Part shown: positions 6,758 to 13,511 of the stretch, piece after piece
How positions within the stretch are numbered: the stretch's first letter is position 1
How the letters are laid out: each line of letters opens with the position of its first letter
Source of the DNA: DAOTKC01 sp035449045
Lineage (GTDB): Bacteria; Bacillota; Clostridia; Christensenellales; CAG-917
Reading direction: 5' to 3'
DNA: 18,211 nucleotides
NCBI GenBank assembly: GCA_035449045.1
Contig: DAOTKC010000031.1
Coordinates: forward strand, 1 to 18,211
Notes under the pieces: generated by a model
Database searches by the model: none
The model's input: the letters and a program-made list of their open reading frames with translations, nothing else
Told to the model about the DNA's origin: nothing
Translations under genes and position numbers: made by a program

Positions 6758-7703
6758 CGTGCATAGTCAGCGCGGCCGCCCCCACGATGCCAGCGTCGTT
6801 TTTGAGCGATGCCGCCGTAACCTTAATCTTGGGGTTGTAGCCTTTGCCGTAGATGTGTTTGTTTAAGTATCTTTGAATGGGCTTGACGATGTAATCGCCC
6901 TCGTTGGATATTCCGCCGCCCATAATTATTATCTCGGGGAAGAAGAGGTTGGCGATGTTGACGATGCCCATTCCGACATATTCAAGATATTTCTTTATTA
7001 ACGCAATCGCGGTTTTATCGCCCTGTTTTGCCGCTTTAAACGCCGTTTTGCCGCTTAAGCCCTCTTCGTCGGCCAGCCGCGCAAGCAGGCTTTCGGGATG
7101 TTTTTCGGCGGCGCGCTTAGCCATGCGGATGAGTGCAGTCGCCGAGGCGAACGCCTCCCAATGGCCTTTCTCGCCGCAGCCGCAGGTGTCGCCGCCCTTG
7201 ACGATTTGCATGTGCCCGCCCTCGGTGCCCGCCGAGTAGCCGCCCTCGAACAGCTTGCCGTCGATGACCATGCCGAAGCCCACGCCGGTGCCCAGCGTCA
7301 CCAGCGCGGCGTTTTGATAGCCCCTCCCCGCGCCGAACAGCGTCTCGCCCAGCGCGGCGGCGTTGGCGTCGTTGGTGATTTTAATGTTTGGAACGCCCAG
7401 CCTCTGCTTTAAAAGACTGACGGCGCGAACTTTGACTAAATTTATATTGCAACAGTAGCGCACTATGCCGCCCTTGCTGTCGACGGAGCCGGGAAATCCC
7501 AAGCCTATTCCCGATATTTCCTTAAGGCTTAAGCCGTATTCCGCCGCCAAGCTTTCGATGAAGTCGGCTATCGCTCCGATTATCACCTGCGACGGCGCGA
7601 GATTGTCGGTAACAAACGACTTTTTAAGTAAAATTTCGCCATTTTCGTTGATGATTCCCGCCTTTATGCTCATTCCGCCGACGTCCACGCCGATGTAATA
7701 CAT
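6750..7703 (-). CDS. ROK-family sugar kinase, probable glucokinase
   Basis: A 317-residue ATP-dependent hexose kinase, most like clostridial glucokinases that feed glucose-6-phosphate into glycolysis. Visible motifs are phosphate-1 IGVDVGGMSIKAGI (4-17), the catalytic base Asp112 in TNDANAAALGE, phosphate-2 TLGTGVGFG (about 137-145), and the ROK zinc region with His164 then CGCGEKGHWE (174-183). The last zinc cysteine of the usual CxCGxxGCxE is His181 here. An AGGAGA Shine-Dalgarno precedes the ATG, and a consensus promoter lies 36 bases further up. The 3' end overlaps the radical SAM gene by 8 bp. Sugar specificity is inferred; a fructokinase or N-acetylmannosamine kinase is possible. Confidence 0.88.
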   Translation of the reverse strand: MYYIGVDVGGMSIKAGIINENGEILLKKSFVTDNLAPSQVIIGAIADFIESLAAEYGLSLKEISGIGLGFPGSVDSKGGIVRYCCNINLVKVRAVSLLKQRLGVPNIKITNDANAAALGETLFGAGRGYQNAALVTLGTGVGFGMVIDGKLFEGGYSAGTEGGHMQIVKGGDTCGCGEKGHWEAFASATALIRMAKRAAEKHPESLLARLADEEGLSGKTAFKAAKQGDKTAIALIKKYLEYVGMGIVNIANLFFPEIIIMGGGISNEGDYIVKPIQRYLNKHIYGKGYNPKIKVTAASLKNDAGIVGAAALTMHDA

Positions 7704-7738
7704 AGTTTTCTCCTAAGTCGATTTTTGTAACTTATAAA

Positions 7739-7767
7739 ATTATACAACCTTTCAGAGCAAAAATCAA
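7739..7767 (-). promoter_or_regulatory. Strong sigma-A promoter for kinase-radical SAM-DUF2344-rng
   Basis: TTGATT at 7767-7762, a 17-base spacer and a perfect TATAAT at 7744-7739 on the minus strand. The leader is about 30 nt and includes the AGGAGA ribosome binding site. Confidence 0.8.
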
Positions 7768-7879
7768 CCCGAGCTTAAGGGCGCGCGATAATTTCAATAA
7801 ACCCAACCATATCTCGCCTTAACAATTCCTCAAATGCTATTATTCCATTATTTTCGGATTTTTTGAACCGGCTAATTGA

Positions 7880-7896
7880 GATTCGAAATTCGAATC
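7880..7896. repeat. 17-bp near-perfect palindrome
   Basis: GATTCGAA and TTCGAATC flank a single central A, in the gap between the minE stop and the kinase promoter. Only four T follow on the plus strand and none on the minus strand. It could be a weak minE terminator or a protein-binding site; neither is demonstrated. Confidence 0.35.
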
Positions 7897-7935
7897 TTTT
7901 GACGAATGGCTCAACAATAAATCAATGTATTTTTA

Positions 7936-8178
7936 CTATTTTCGCAAGCTTCGGCTGTTGCCTAAGGGCTTTAAAGCTTTGACCTTGGCTTTGACGACGA
8001 CGAGCTCCGTCCCCTCGGGCAGGCTCTCGATGGCGGCGGTAAAGCCTTCAAGCTCGAAATAAGCGGAAAGAAGGGCGGCAAGGTCGCGTTCGAAAACCTC
8101 GAAAAATCCGTCCGGCGCTTTTAATTTGTCGCGCGCCAGCATCTTCTCAAGACGGCGCACGCTGTCACGGGCGTTCAA
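7936..8178 (-). CDS. minE: Cell division topological specificity factor MinE (divergent)
   Basis: An 80-residue protein that would stimulate MinD ATPase and displace it from the membrane to drive Min oscillation. The N-terminal helix SVRRLEKMLARDKL matches the MinD-interacting segment of MinE (usual RL...DR pattern). The C-terminal part FERDLAALLSAYFELEG...ELVVVKAKVK fits the beta/alpha topological-specificity domain. It is slightly shorter than typical MinE (about 88) and clearly diverged. The start is TTG at 8178 in a TTGA overlap with the minD stop, with an AGGAGGAGG ribosome binding site just upstream inside minD. Gene position right after minD is the strongest support. Confidence 0.8.
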   Translation of the reverse strand: MNARDSVRRLEKMLARDKLKAPDGFFEVFERDLAALLSAYFELEGFTAAIESLPEGTELVVVKAKVKALKPLGNSRSLRK

Positions 8179-8927
8179 GCCCTCCTCCTTTTGAATATGC
8201 CGCGGCTTAGGTAATCAAAGGCTTTATATGTGTCGTTTACGACGTTGTCGGCAAGGATATTCAGCGCCTTTTGCGTCTTTACGTTTTCGGGCAGCCCGAT
8301 TAGCGGCGCGCCGTTGCAAAAATGCCTGTCTTCGGGGATAATGCCGACGGGTATTGCCGAAAGCAGCCGCGAAATATCGGTGGCGCACATCATCTCGCCT
8401 GATTTTACCAGCGAGGCGTCTATTCGGTTTATTATGAGCGACACGCTTTCCAAACGGTATGCCGAAAGCAGCTTAAAGACCTTATCAGCGTCACGTATCG
8501 AGGACACTGCGGGCGTGGCGACGACGAGGGCGCGGTCGGCCGCGCTGACGGCGCGGTGAAAGCCGTGCTCGATTCCTGCGGGACAGTCAATCAGCATATA
8601 GTCACAGTTTGATATGCCGTCAAGCGCGGCGCGGAAGGACTGCGCCGTCATGCCGGCGGGCTCGACGGCTGAAGGTAGCACATATAACTCGCGGCTGCCC
8701 GCCTTAATCAACGCCTGCGCCGCCGTGCACCTTCCTGCGATGACGTCGGCAAGGTCGTAGACCAGCTTATTTTCGACTCCCAGCGCGACGTCGAGATTAT
8801 TCAAGCCGACGTCGGCGTCGACTAAAACGATGCGGTATCCTCTCGATGCCAAAACGACGCCGAGCGAGGCCGTCACCGTCGTTTTGCCCGCGCCGCCCTT
8901 CCCCGATGTCACCACGATTTTTTTCAT
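8175..8927 (-). CDS. minD: Septum site-determining ATPase MinD
   Basis: A 250-residue ParA/MinD-type ATPase that binds the membrane as an ATP dimer and positions the division inhibitor. Visible are the deviant Walker A GKGGAGKTT with Lys10 and Lys15, the A' box VLVDADVGLNNLDV (35-48), switch II YMLIDCPAGIE, and a basic amphipathic C-terminal membrane-targeting helix FDYLSRGIFKRRRA. Length is normal. minE follows with a 4-bp overlap. No minC lies upstream: the 334 bp beyond the start are non-coding. The ATG has no Shine-Dalgarno, and a TATAAT sits only 7 bases before it, which would give a leaderless or nearly leaderless message if it is the -10 box. Confidence 0.95.
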   Translation of the reverse strand: MKKIVVTSGKGGAGKTTVTASLGVVLASRGYRIVLVDADVGLNNLDVALGVENKLVYDLADVIAGRCTAAQALIKAGSRELYVLPSAVEPAGMTAQSFRAALDGISNCDYMLIDCPAGIEHGFHRAVSAADRALVVATPAVSSIRDADKVFKLLSAYRLESVSLIINRIDASLVKSGEMMCATDISRLLSAIPVGIIPEDRHFCNGAPLIGLPENVKTQKALNILADNVVNDTYKAFDYLSRGIFKRRRA

Positions 8928-8934
8928 AAGAAAA

Positions 8935-8940
8935 ATTATA
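8935..8940 (-). promoter_or_regulatory. Possible -10 box very close to minD
   Basis: A perfect TATAAT on the minus strand, 7 bases from the minD ATG. The hexamer at the -35 position (AGCCCT) is poor, so this is tentative; minD would be leaderless if it is used. Confidence 0.25.
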
Positions 8941-9125
8941 AAGAGGCGCTGCGAAAAAGGGCTGATAGGTTTTGTTAAAAAATCGCTTTTTTTGTAATCT
9001 TGCGTTTTAATTTATCTTTGTTAACGCTATTTGGGTGAATAAATCACGCGATTCGAAATTGGTATGTTTAGTGCGAGCGGCGCGAGACAGGCACACGACC
9101 GGAAATCGCGCCCCAAAAAACGGCT

Positions 9126-9154
9126 TTAACTTTGTAGCTTCAAAGTGTGATACA
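9126..9154 (+). promoter_or_regulatory. Possible extended -10 promoter for the plus-strand pair
   Basis: TTAACT, 17 bases, then TGT-GATACA (an extended -10 with a weak hexamer) on the plus strand. The leader to the ATG at 9262 would be about 100 nt. Weak evidence; a sporulation sigma-factor promoter is not excluded. Confidence 0.25.
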
Positions 9155-9261
9155 GGAATGAAGCCTACGTAAACCTTAGCATATGGGTAACGGACAGCCT
9201 TCAAGCTAAAAAAAGGAATAACGAAAAATATAACGCATAAACATATTAGGCGAGGTGAATT

Positions 9262-9504
9262 ATGAAATACGAGAATATCAAGGTTGCCGACTCGGTCACC
9301 ACCGAAAATGTCTTCGTTGAAAACAGAATCGGCGAAAAGCCCGAGAAGAAAAGGCACACGTTCGATTCGCTGGACATGGCGATACTGCCCGCCGCGATAG
9401 GCGTTTTGGCGTCGCTCGGCTATCTCATTTACAACATAGTGAGGACGGTATCCTTAAATGCGGCGGCGAACGCGCTGAACTCCCTGCTCGGCGCCATAAT
9501 TTGA
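9262..9504 (+). CDS. Small single-helix membrane protein in spoIVFA position
   Basis: I do not recognise this 80-residue protein by sequence. It has a charged N-terminal region of about 38 residues, then one hydrophobic helix (about 39-60, MAILPAAIGVLASLGYLIYN), then Arg61 and a short, mostly apolar tail. Positive residues before the helix (KPEKKRH) suggest the N-terminus stays in the cytoplasm. A ribosome binding site with GGCGAGG precedes the ATG by 5 bases. Its TGA stop overlaps the TTG start of the SpoIVFB-like protease (TTGA), so the two are translationally coupled. In Bacillus subtilis the gene in this position is spoIVFA, a one-helix partner that holds SpoIVFB, but that protein is about three times longer and has a LytM domain. 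A minimal partner or regulator is inference. Confidence 0.7.
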   Translation: MKYENIKVADSVTTENVFVENRIGEKPEKKRHTFDSLDMAILPAAIGVLASLGYLIYNIVRTVSLNAAANALNSLLGAII

Positions 9505-10190
9505 GCCGAATAAAATTTCATCCGCTGTTTTTTCTGCTCGCATTGCTGATGGTCGCAACGGGTCGGGCGTGGTTTTTTTTTGCCGCGCTCGCCTCGCTTT
9601 TCGTTCACGAGGGCGCGCACGCGCTGACGGCGCGGCGGCGGGGATATATAAAGACGGAAACGGTGCTGCTACCTTTCGGGGCGGCGCTTTCATCTTTGGA
9701 CAGGCTGGATAAAAAGAGCGAGTTTTTTGTGGCGCTCGCAGGGCCGCTTGCCAGCCTTTTTTTATTTTTGGTCTCGGCGTCGCTTTTTTTGATTGTGGTA
9801 AAGATTAATCCCGCCGCCGCCGAATACATCCTGCCCTTTTATGCCGTCAATTTAGGGCTTTTTTTAATAAATCTCTTGCCAGCCTTCCCTCTCGACGGCG
9901 CCAGAATCGTCCTCGCTCTTTCCAAAGACAGAATCCGCGCATTAAAGGCGCTCAAAATCCCCGCGCTCCTTCTTTCCGCCGCGCTTTTTATCGCTTTCGT
10001 CGTTTCGGCGTTTTTTAAAATCAACTGGACGCTTGCGCTTATGTCGGTGTTTTTGCTTGCCGGCGCCACTTACTATTCCGACAAGGAATACTATGCCTGC
10101 ATCTACCAAAAAGCGGGTGAGAAGGTGGATAAAATAGAAAAAATCCGCAAAGCGCGGATTATTGAGAGGCTTTCGAAAAAATCACAGTAA
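9501..10190 (+). CDS. spoIVFB: SpoIVFB-like M50 site-2 metalloprotease
   Basis: A 229-residue intramembrane zinc protease. The HExxH motif is HEGAH at 36-40 in the second hydrophobic segment. The third zinc ligand is Asp132 in LLPAFPLDGAR, and the conserved AGPLAS stands at 80-85. Six hydrophobic segments can be seen, followed by a soluble basic tail (about 185-229) shorter than the CBS domain of longer homologues. In Bacillus subtilis SpoIVFB cleaves pro-sigma-K in the mother cell; here the substrate is unknown. The TTG start at 9501 overlaps the stop of the small membrane protein by 4 bp, and an upstream Shine-Dalgarno is weak, so coupling is likely. It ends 5 bp from the convergent mreB-like gene with no obvious terminator. 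Confidence 0.85.
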   Translation: MSRIKFHPLFFLLALLMVATGRAWFFFAALASLFVHEGAHALTARRRGYIKTETVLLPFGAALSSLDRLDKKSEFFVALAGPLASLFLFLVSASLFLIVVKINPAAAEYILPFYAVNLGLFLINLLPAFPLDGARIVLALSKDRIRALKALKIPALLLSAALFIAFVVSAFFKINWTLALMSVFLLAGATYYSDKEYYACIYQKAGEKVDKIEKIRKARIIERLSKKSQ

Positions 10191-10195
10191 ACTAA

Positions 10196-11191
10196 TTAAA
10201 CGGTAATTCCCGTCAAATCGGAAAGGAGACGGTTATCTGAAAGCAGCCTGCCGCCGCCGATTGCCACGGCGTTTTCGATGTCGGCGAGCGGCGTCACCGG
10301 CATAGATAGCCTTGCCGACAAAAATTCCTTAAGGCCGGGAAGGGCTGCGGTGCCGCCCGAAAGATAGAGCCCCCTTCTTCCGATTTCGGCGGCGAGCTCG
10401 GGCGGAGTCGCCGCGAGCACGCTCTCGATTACCTCCACCAAGTATTCGGCGAGAGGCGCGATGGCGGCCTTTAAGTTTTTGGAGCTGATTTGAGCGGTCT
10501 TGGGCGAGCCGTCGATGAGGTCGCGCCCGCCCGCCTCGAATTCGCCCTTGTCGTTGTCGTAGAGGCTGGCCGAAGAAATCTTGGCGCGCTCGGCGGTGTA
10601 GTCGCCGATTTTTAAGCGGTAGCGCTCGGTCACCATGTCGATGATGGCGTTGTTCATGGCGTTTCCCGCGATGTTGACGGAATAGCCCGCCGCGATGCCG
10701 TGACGTGTCACCGAAGCGATTTCGGACTTGCCGCCGCCTATGTCGACGAAAAGCCCGCCCGCGCTGTCGGTGTAGGCGATGAGGGCGAGCGGCGATTCCA
10801 CTAAAAAGACGTCCTTTATGCCCGCCTTGGCGAAGGCCTTTTCGACTTCTTTTCGTTCGGGGCCGGTCAAGGCGCTGGAAACCAGCACTAAAGCGCCCGC
10901 CTTTTGGCGCGCGCTCTTGGTCATGATGCGGTCGAGATAAATTTTAAGCAGGCCGGAAAGAATGTCGATGTCGGCGACGGTGCCCTCTTTTACCGGAAAC
11001 ACCAGTCGGGCGCCGCCCAAGGAGCGCGTCATCAGGTTTTTGGCCTGAAAGCCCGACTCGATTATCTCGAATTTGTTTTTCTGCTTTACGACGGCGGCGA
11101 TGGTGGGCTCGCGGAGCACCAGCCCCGAGCCCTTTAAAAATATCGTGATGTGGGAGGAACCCAAATCCACCGCCAGCTCATATTTAGCCAT
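10196..11191 (-). CDS. mreB: MreB/Mbl-like actin homologue (divergent)
   Basis: A 331-residue bacterial actin of usual MreB length, expected to guide cell-wall elongation at the membrane. Order of motifs: phosphate-1 AVDLGSSHITIFLKG (7-21, consensus DLGTANT), VFPVKEGTVADID (consensus PLKDGVIADF), phosphate-2 FVDIGGGKSEIAS (consensus DIGGGTTE), and the adenosine loop LYLSGGTAALPGL. Thr is replaced by Lys in phosphate-2, and the EEP(M) of the catalytic loop reads VESPLALIAY, so nucleotide handling may differ. The ATG overlaps the maf stop by 8 bp, with an AGAGGG ribosome binding site. No mreC or mreD follows; the next gene is convergent. It may be a secondary Mbl/MreBH-type paralogue. Confidence 0.85.
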   Translation of the reverse strand: MAKYELAVDLGSSHITIFLKGSGLVLREPTIAAVVKQKNKFEIIESGFQAKNLMTRSLGGARLVFPVKEGTVADIDILSGLLKIYLDRIMTKSARQKAGALVLVSSALTGPERKEVEKAFAKAGIKDVFLVESPLALIAYTDSAGGLFVDIGGGKSEIASVTRHGIAAGYSVNIAGNAMNNAIIDMVTERYRLKIGDYTAERAKISSASLYDNDKGEFEAGGRDLIDGSPKTAQISSKNLKAAIAPLAEYLVEVIESVLAATPPELAAEIGRRGLYLSGGTAALPGLKEFLSARLSMPVTPLADIENAVAIGGGRLLSDNRLLSDLTGITV

Positions 11192-11747
11192 CTAAGCCCT
11201 CTATCTTCAGTTCTTTACTGATTTTCTCGACGGGAAAGCCCATGATGTTAAAGTAACTGCCAATGTAGCTTTCCACCACGCCGCCGTCCTGAACGCCGTA
11301 GGCACCCGCCTTGTCAAGCGGGCGGCATTCTTCGATATAATGGCGAATTTCGCCGTCGGAAAGCTTTTTCATTCGGACTAAGCTTTTATCGTAAAAAACC
11401 CGTTCTTTGCCCTCTTTCAAAAAACATACGCCGGTGTAGACGGCATGTTGTCTGCCCGAAAGCCTTTTCAGCATTCTAAAGGCGTCGGCCTCGTCAATAG
11501 GCTTGCCCACTATCGCGCTCTCAAAAAAAACAATGGTGTCGGCGGCGATAATCAGCGTATCGGAAATGGAAGGGATCGTAGCCTTGGCGGCGCGCGCCTT
11601 CTTTTTTGCAAGCTCGCGGACGACGGCGTGCGGGCGTTTTTTGGTAAAATTCTCGTCGGCCTCGGGCGCGGCGGTCAAAAAATCCGCCGCTATCATCTTC
11701 ATTAGCTCAAGCCGCCTCGGCGACTTGGTGGCAAGGCAAATTCTCAC
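11184..11747 (-). CDS. maf: Maf-family nucleoside triphosphate pyrophosphatase
   Basis: A 187-residue house-cleaning enzyme that hydrolyses dTTP/UTP or modified NTPs to the monophosphate; overexpression of the Bacillus homologue blocks septation. Motifs are LATKSPRRLELM near the start, AADTIVFFE with the metal-binding Asp, GKPIDEADAFRML, and DKAGAYGVQDGG near the C-terminus. Length is typical. The start is GTG at 11747 in a GTGA overlap with the Ppx/GppA stop, so expression is coupled to that gene; the end overlaps mreB by 8 bp. maf next to mreB repeats the arrangement of many Bacillota. Confidence 0.93.
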   Translation of the reverse strand: MRICLATKSPRRLELMKMIAADFLTAAPEADENFTKKRPHAVVRELAKKKARAAKATIPSISDTLIIAADTIVFFESAIVGKPIDEADAFRMLKRLSGRQHAVYTGVCFLKEGKERVFYDKSLVRMKKLSDGEIRHYIEECRPLDKAGAYGVQDGGVVESYIGSYFNIMGFPVEKISKELKIEGLDG

Positions 11748-13261
11748 AAAATTTCCAAATTCTTCCCAAACGACTTCTTAAAGTCGGGCGCCGCCTGAAG
11801 CGCGTCCTTAATCTCGAGCGAGCAGTCTCCCTCCGTTTCCGTCTTCATGATGACGCTGTCGCCAAGAACGTCGCAGTTGAGGCCGGTAATGAGCCCGCTC
11901 ATGCTGCGGTCGAAGCTCTCGGCAATTCTCAAGATGACCGACAATTTCTTTATCGCCTCGGCGTCTTCGTCGGTGAACATCGAGCGATAGCGCATAAGGT
12001 CGCCCGAAGCAAAGCTCGCTTTTCGGTGGCCGGCCGCCACAAACGCCGACATGACAAGGTCTTTATGCGAAATGCCGTAGAGGTTGCTGTTTAAAATGAT
12101 GTAGCTGCTGTGGTATTGATGGTCGTAGAATTTTATTCGCATGCCGCTGTCATGGAGAATGGCGGCAACCCTCAGCACCTTGACATAAGCGCGAGGGAGC
12201 TTATGCAGCACTTTAAGCTGTTTATAGAGCTGCATCGACAAAAAGTAAACGTGCTCGGCGTGCTGGGCGTTGATGTCGAAATAGTGCGTCAGCGTTTGCA
12301 GGCTGTGGCCGAGGACGTCGGACAGCGGCCGTTCCATCGTGATGGGCACGGCATAGCGGAACATCGCGCCTTCCCTAAGCCCGCTGCCCGAAACGGTGAT
12401 TTTGTCGAAATGCATATAATCGACGACCGCCTTGATGGCCGAAAGGGCGCTGGGGAAAATGTCGGCCCGCCCCGACGACAAGCCCTTTATCTTGGTCGTC
12501 TTGTCGAGGTCTAACGTTTTAATGGTATTGTAGATATCGGTAATAAACTCGTCCGCCGACATGACGTAGTTGTGCGACATGTCGAAAGGATATTTTTTGA
12601 CCATGCGGCTTATGCGGCCGAGGTTTCTAAACGAGCCGCCCACGCCCACGAACTGGGTGTCGGGCTCGACGTGGGAAAGCCAAGGAATCTTAGCTAAATG
12701 CTCGCCGATGAATCTTTCCACCTTTTCGGCGCGCTCCTCGGGCAATAAACTGTCGTTTTTAAAGAGCTCGGTCAGCGTGACGGCGCCGAAAGGCAGCGTC
12801 TCGTAGGCGATGAGGTTGCGGCGGTTGTAGTAAATGAACTGCGTGCTGCCGCCGCCTATATCCATGATGAAGCCCTTGGGAATATCCATCGAGTTGATGA
12901 CGCCCTGATATACCAGCGTCGCCTGCTCTTCCTTGGAAAGCACCTTGATTTTAAGCCCGCAGGTCATGGCGACTTCGTCCAAAAAGCTCTTTTGGTTTTT
13001 GGCGCGGCGGACGGCGGAGGTGGCGTAGGCGAAAATCTTGGTGATGCCGTTGGCGTCGCAAAGCCGCATGAACATCTTGAGCGTCTTGATGGTTTGGGCG
13101 ATCCTCGGCGGCTTTAAAAAGCCGTTCCATTCCATATCCTGCCCCAGCCTGACCGTTTCCTTGAGCTCGTCGAAGACAACGAAGTAGCCGCCCTCCAATA
13201 TGTTCACCAGCACCAGCCGCGCCGAGTTGGACCCTAAATCGATAATCGCAATCTTTTCCAT
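11744..13261 (-). CDS. ppx: Ppx/GppA phosphatase with C-terminal HD domain
   Basis: A 505-residue ASKHA-fold phosphatase acting on polyphosphate and/or pppGpp. The N-terminal ATPase-like domains show IIDLGSNSARLVLV (phosphate-1), YATSAVRRAKN, KEEQATLVYQG and MDIGGGSTQFIYY (phosphate-2). The C-terminal half has an HD-type metal site, ILHDSGMRIKFYDHQYHSSYII, as in the long Ppx class. Length is full. An AAGAGG ribosome binding site precedes the ATG. It is first gene of ppx-maf-mreB, with a consensus promoter about 125 bases upstream and an intrinsic terminator in between, so transcription is probably attenuated. Polyphosphatase versus pppGpp hydrolase cannot be decided from sequence. Confidence 0.9.
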   Translation of the reverse strand: MEKIAIIDLGSNSARLVLVNILEGGYFVVFDELKETVRLGQDMEWNGFLKPPRIAQTIKTLKMFMRLCDANGITKIFAYATSAVRRAKNQKSFLDEVAMTCGLKIKVLSKEEQATLVYQGVINSMDIPKGFIMDIGGGSTQFIYYNRRNLIAYETLPFGAVTLTELFKNDSLLPEERAEKVERFIGEHLAKIPWLSHVEPDTQFVGVGGSFRNLGRISRMVKKYPFDMSHNYVMSADEFITDIYNTIKTLDLDKTTKIKGLSSGRADIFPSALSAIKAVVDYMHFDKITVSGSGLREGAMFRYAVPITMERPLSDVLGHSLQTLTHYFDINAQHAEHVYFLSMQLYKQLKVLHKLPRAYVKVLRVAAILHDSGMRIKFYDHQYHSSYIILNSNLYGISHKDLVMSAFVAAGHRKASFASGDLMRYRSMFTDEDAEAIKKLSVILRIAESFDRSMSGLITGLNCDVLGDSVIMKTETEGDCSLEIKDALQAAPDFKKSFGKNLEIL

Positions 13262-13328
13262 TAATAACCTCTTACCGTTTAATTATTATCTATCCCCTAA
13301 ATCAATGTTGTTAACCTTGTCAAATCCG

Positions 13329-13360
13329 AAAAAAATCAAGGCTCCGTATTGCGGAGCTTG
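13329..13360 (-). terminator. Intrinsic terminator inside the ppx leader
   Basis: On the minus strand CAAGCTCCG (from 13360) pairs with CGGAGCCTTG (to 13337) around a 5-base loop with one bulged C, followed by A and seven T (13335-13329). It lies between the promoter at 13385-13413 and the ppx start at 13261, so it should stop most transcripts after about 50 nt unless bypassed. Confidence 0.65.
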
Positions 13361-13374
13361 TGTAGCGGAGCTTG
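13351..13374. repeat. Direct repeat in the ppx leader
   Basis: The 10-mer GCGGAGCTTG occurs at 13351-13360 and 13365-13374, a 14-base period. Either copy could pair with the same 3' arm of the leader terminator. Confidence 0.7.
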
Positions 13375-13384
13375 AATCGTCCAA

Positions 13385-13413
13385 ATTATACCATACCGCA
13401 AAGGCTATTTCAA
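13385..13413 (-). promoter_or_regulatory. Sigma-A promoter for ppx-maf-mreB
   Basis: TTGAAA at 13413-13408, a 17-base spacer and a perfect TATAAT at 13390-13385 on the minus strand. Predicted start near 13378. Confidence 0.8.
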
Positions 13414-13511
13414 GGGGGGTTCTCAAAAAAATTAGCTTTTAGAGAATCATTATGATAATTAATTAGTTTTAAGAAAACTACTTAGGTAATTATATAAAGC
13501 TTAAAAATAAT
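13414..13511. other. AT-rich spacer upstream of the ppx promoter
   Basis: No gene. It contains a small hairpin, TAGTTTT/AAAACTA at 13464-13480 with a 3-base loop, and otherwise low-complexity AT sequence. Nothing else was recognised. Confidence 0.5.

Larger units (their letters stand above)
8928..9261. other. Divergent non-coding region, possible structured RNA or repeat
   Basis: This 334-bp stretch lies between divergent minD and the 80-residue membrane protein gene. The outer parts are AT-rich, but about 9045-9220 is richer and holds paired elements: CGCGATT (9047-9053) with AATCGCG (9104-9110), and a hairpin ACTTTG/CAAAGT (9129-9146) with a 6-base loop. GATTCGAAATT at 9050-9060 repeats 11 bases of the palindrome at 7880. 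I match no known riboswitch class. A minus-strand frame crosses the region, but it lacks a start signal and runs into the neighbouring gene, so I do not call it. It could be regulatory DNA for both promoters, an untranslated leader, or an interspersed repeat. Confidence 0.4.

Noticed and set aside
9045..9230. A c-di-GMP, THF, ZTP or similar riboswitch in the divergent region
   Set aside because: Conserved core sequences of these classes are not present; some GGTAACGGAC-like text is not enough.
9007..9357. A 116-residue minus-strand frame across the divergent region
   Set aside because: No start signal, it overlaps the 80-residue plus-strand gene, and it contains no recognisable domain. The DNA is treated instead as possible RNA, repeat or regulatory sequence.
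10185..10200. A terminator between the convergent protease and mreB-like genes
   Set aside because: Only 5 bp separate the genes and no hairpin with a U-tract was found.
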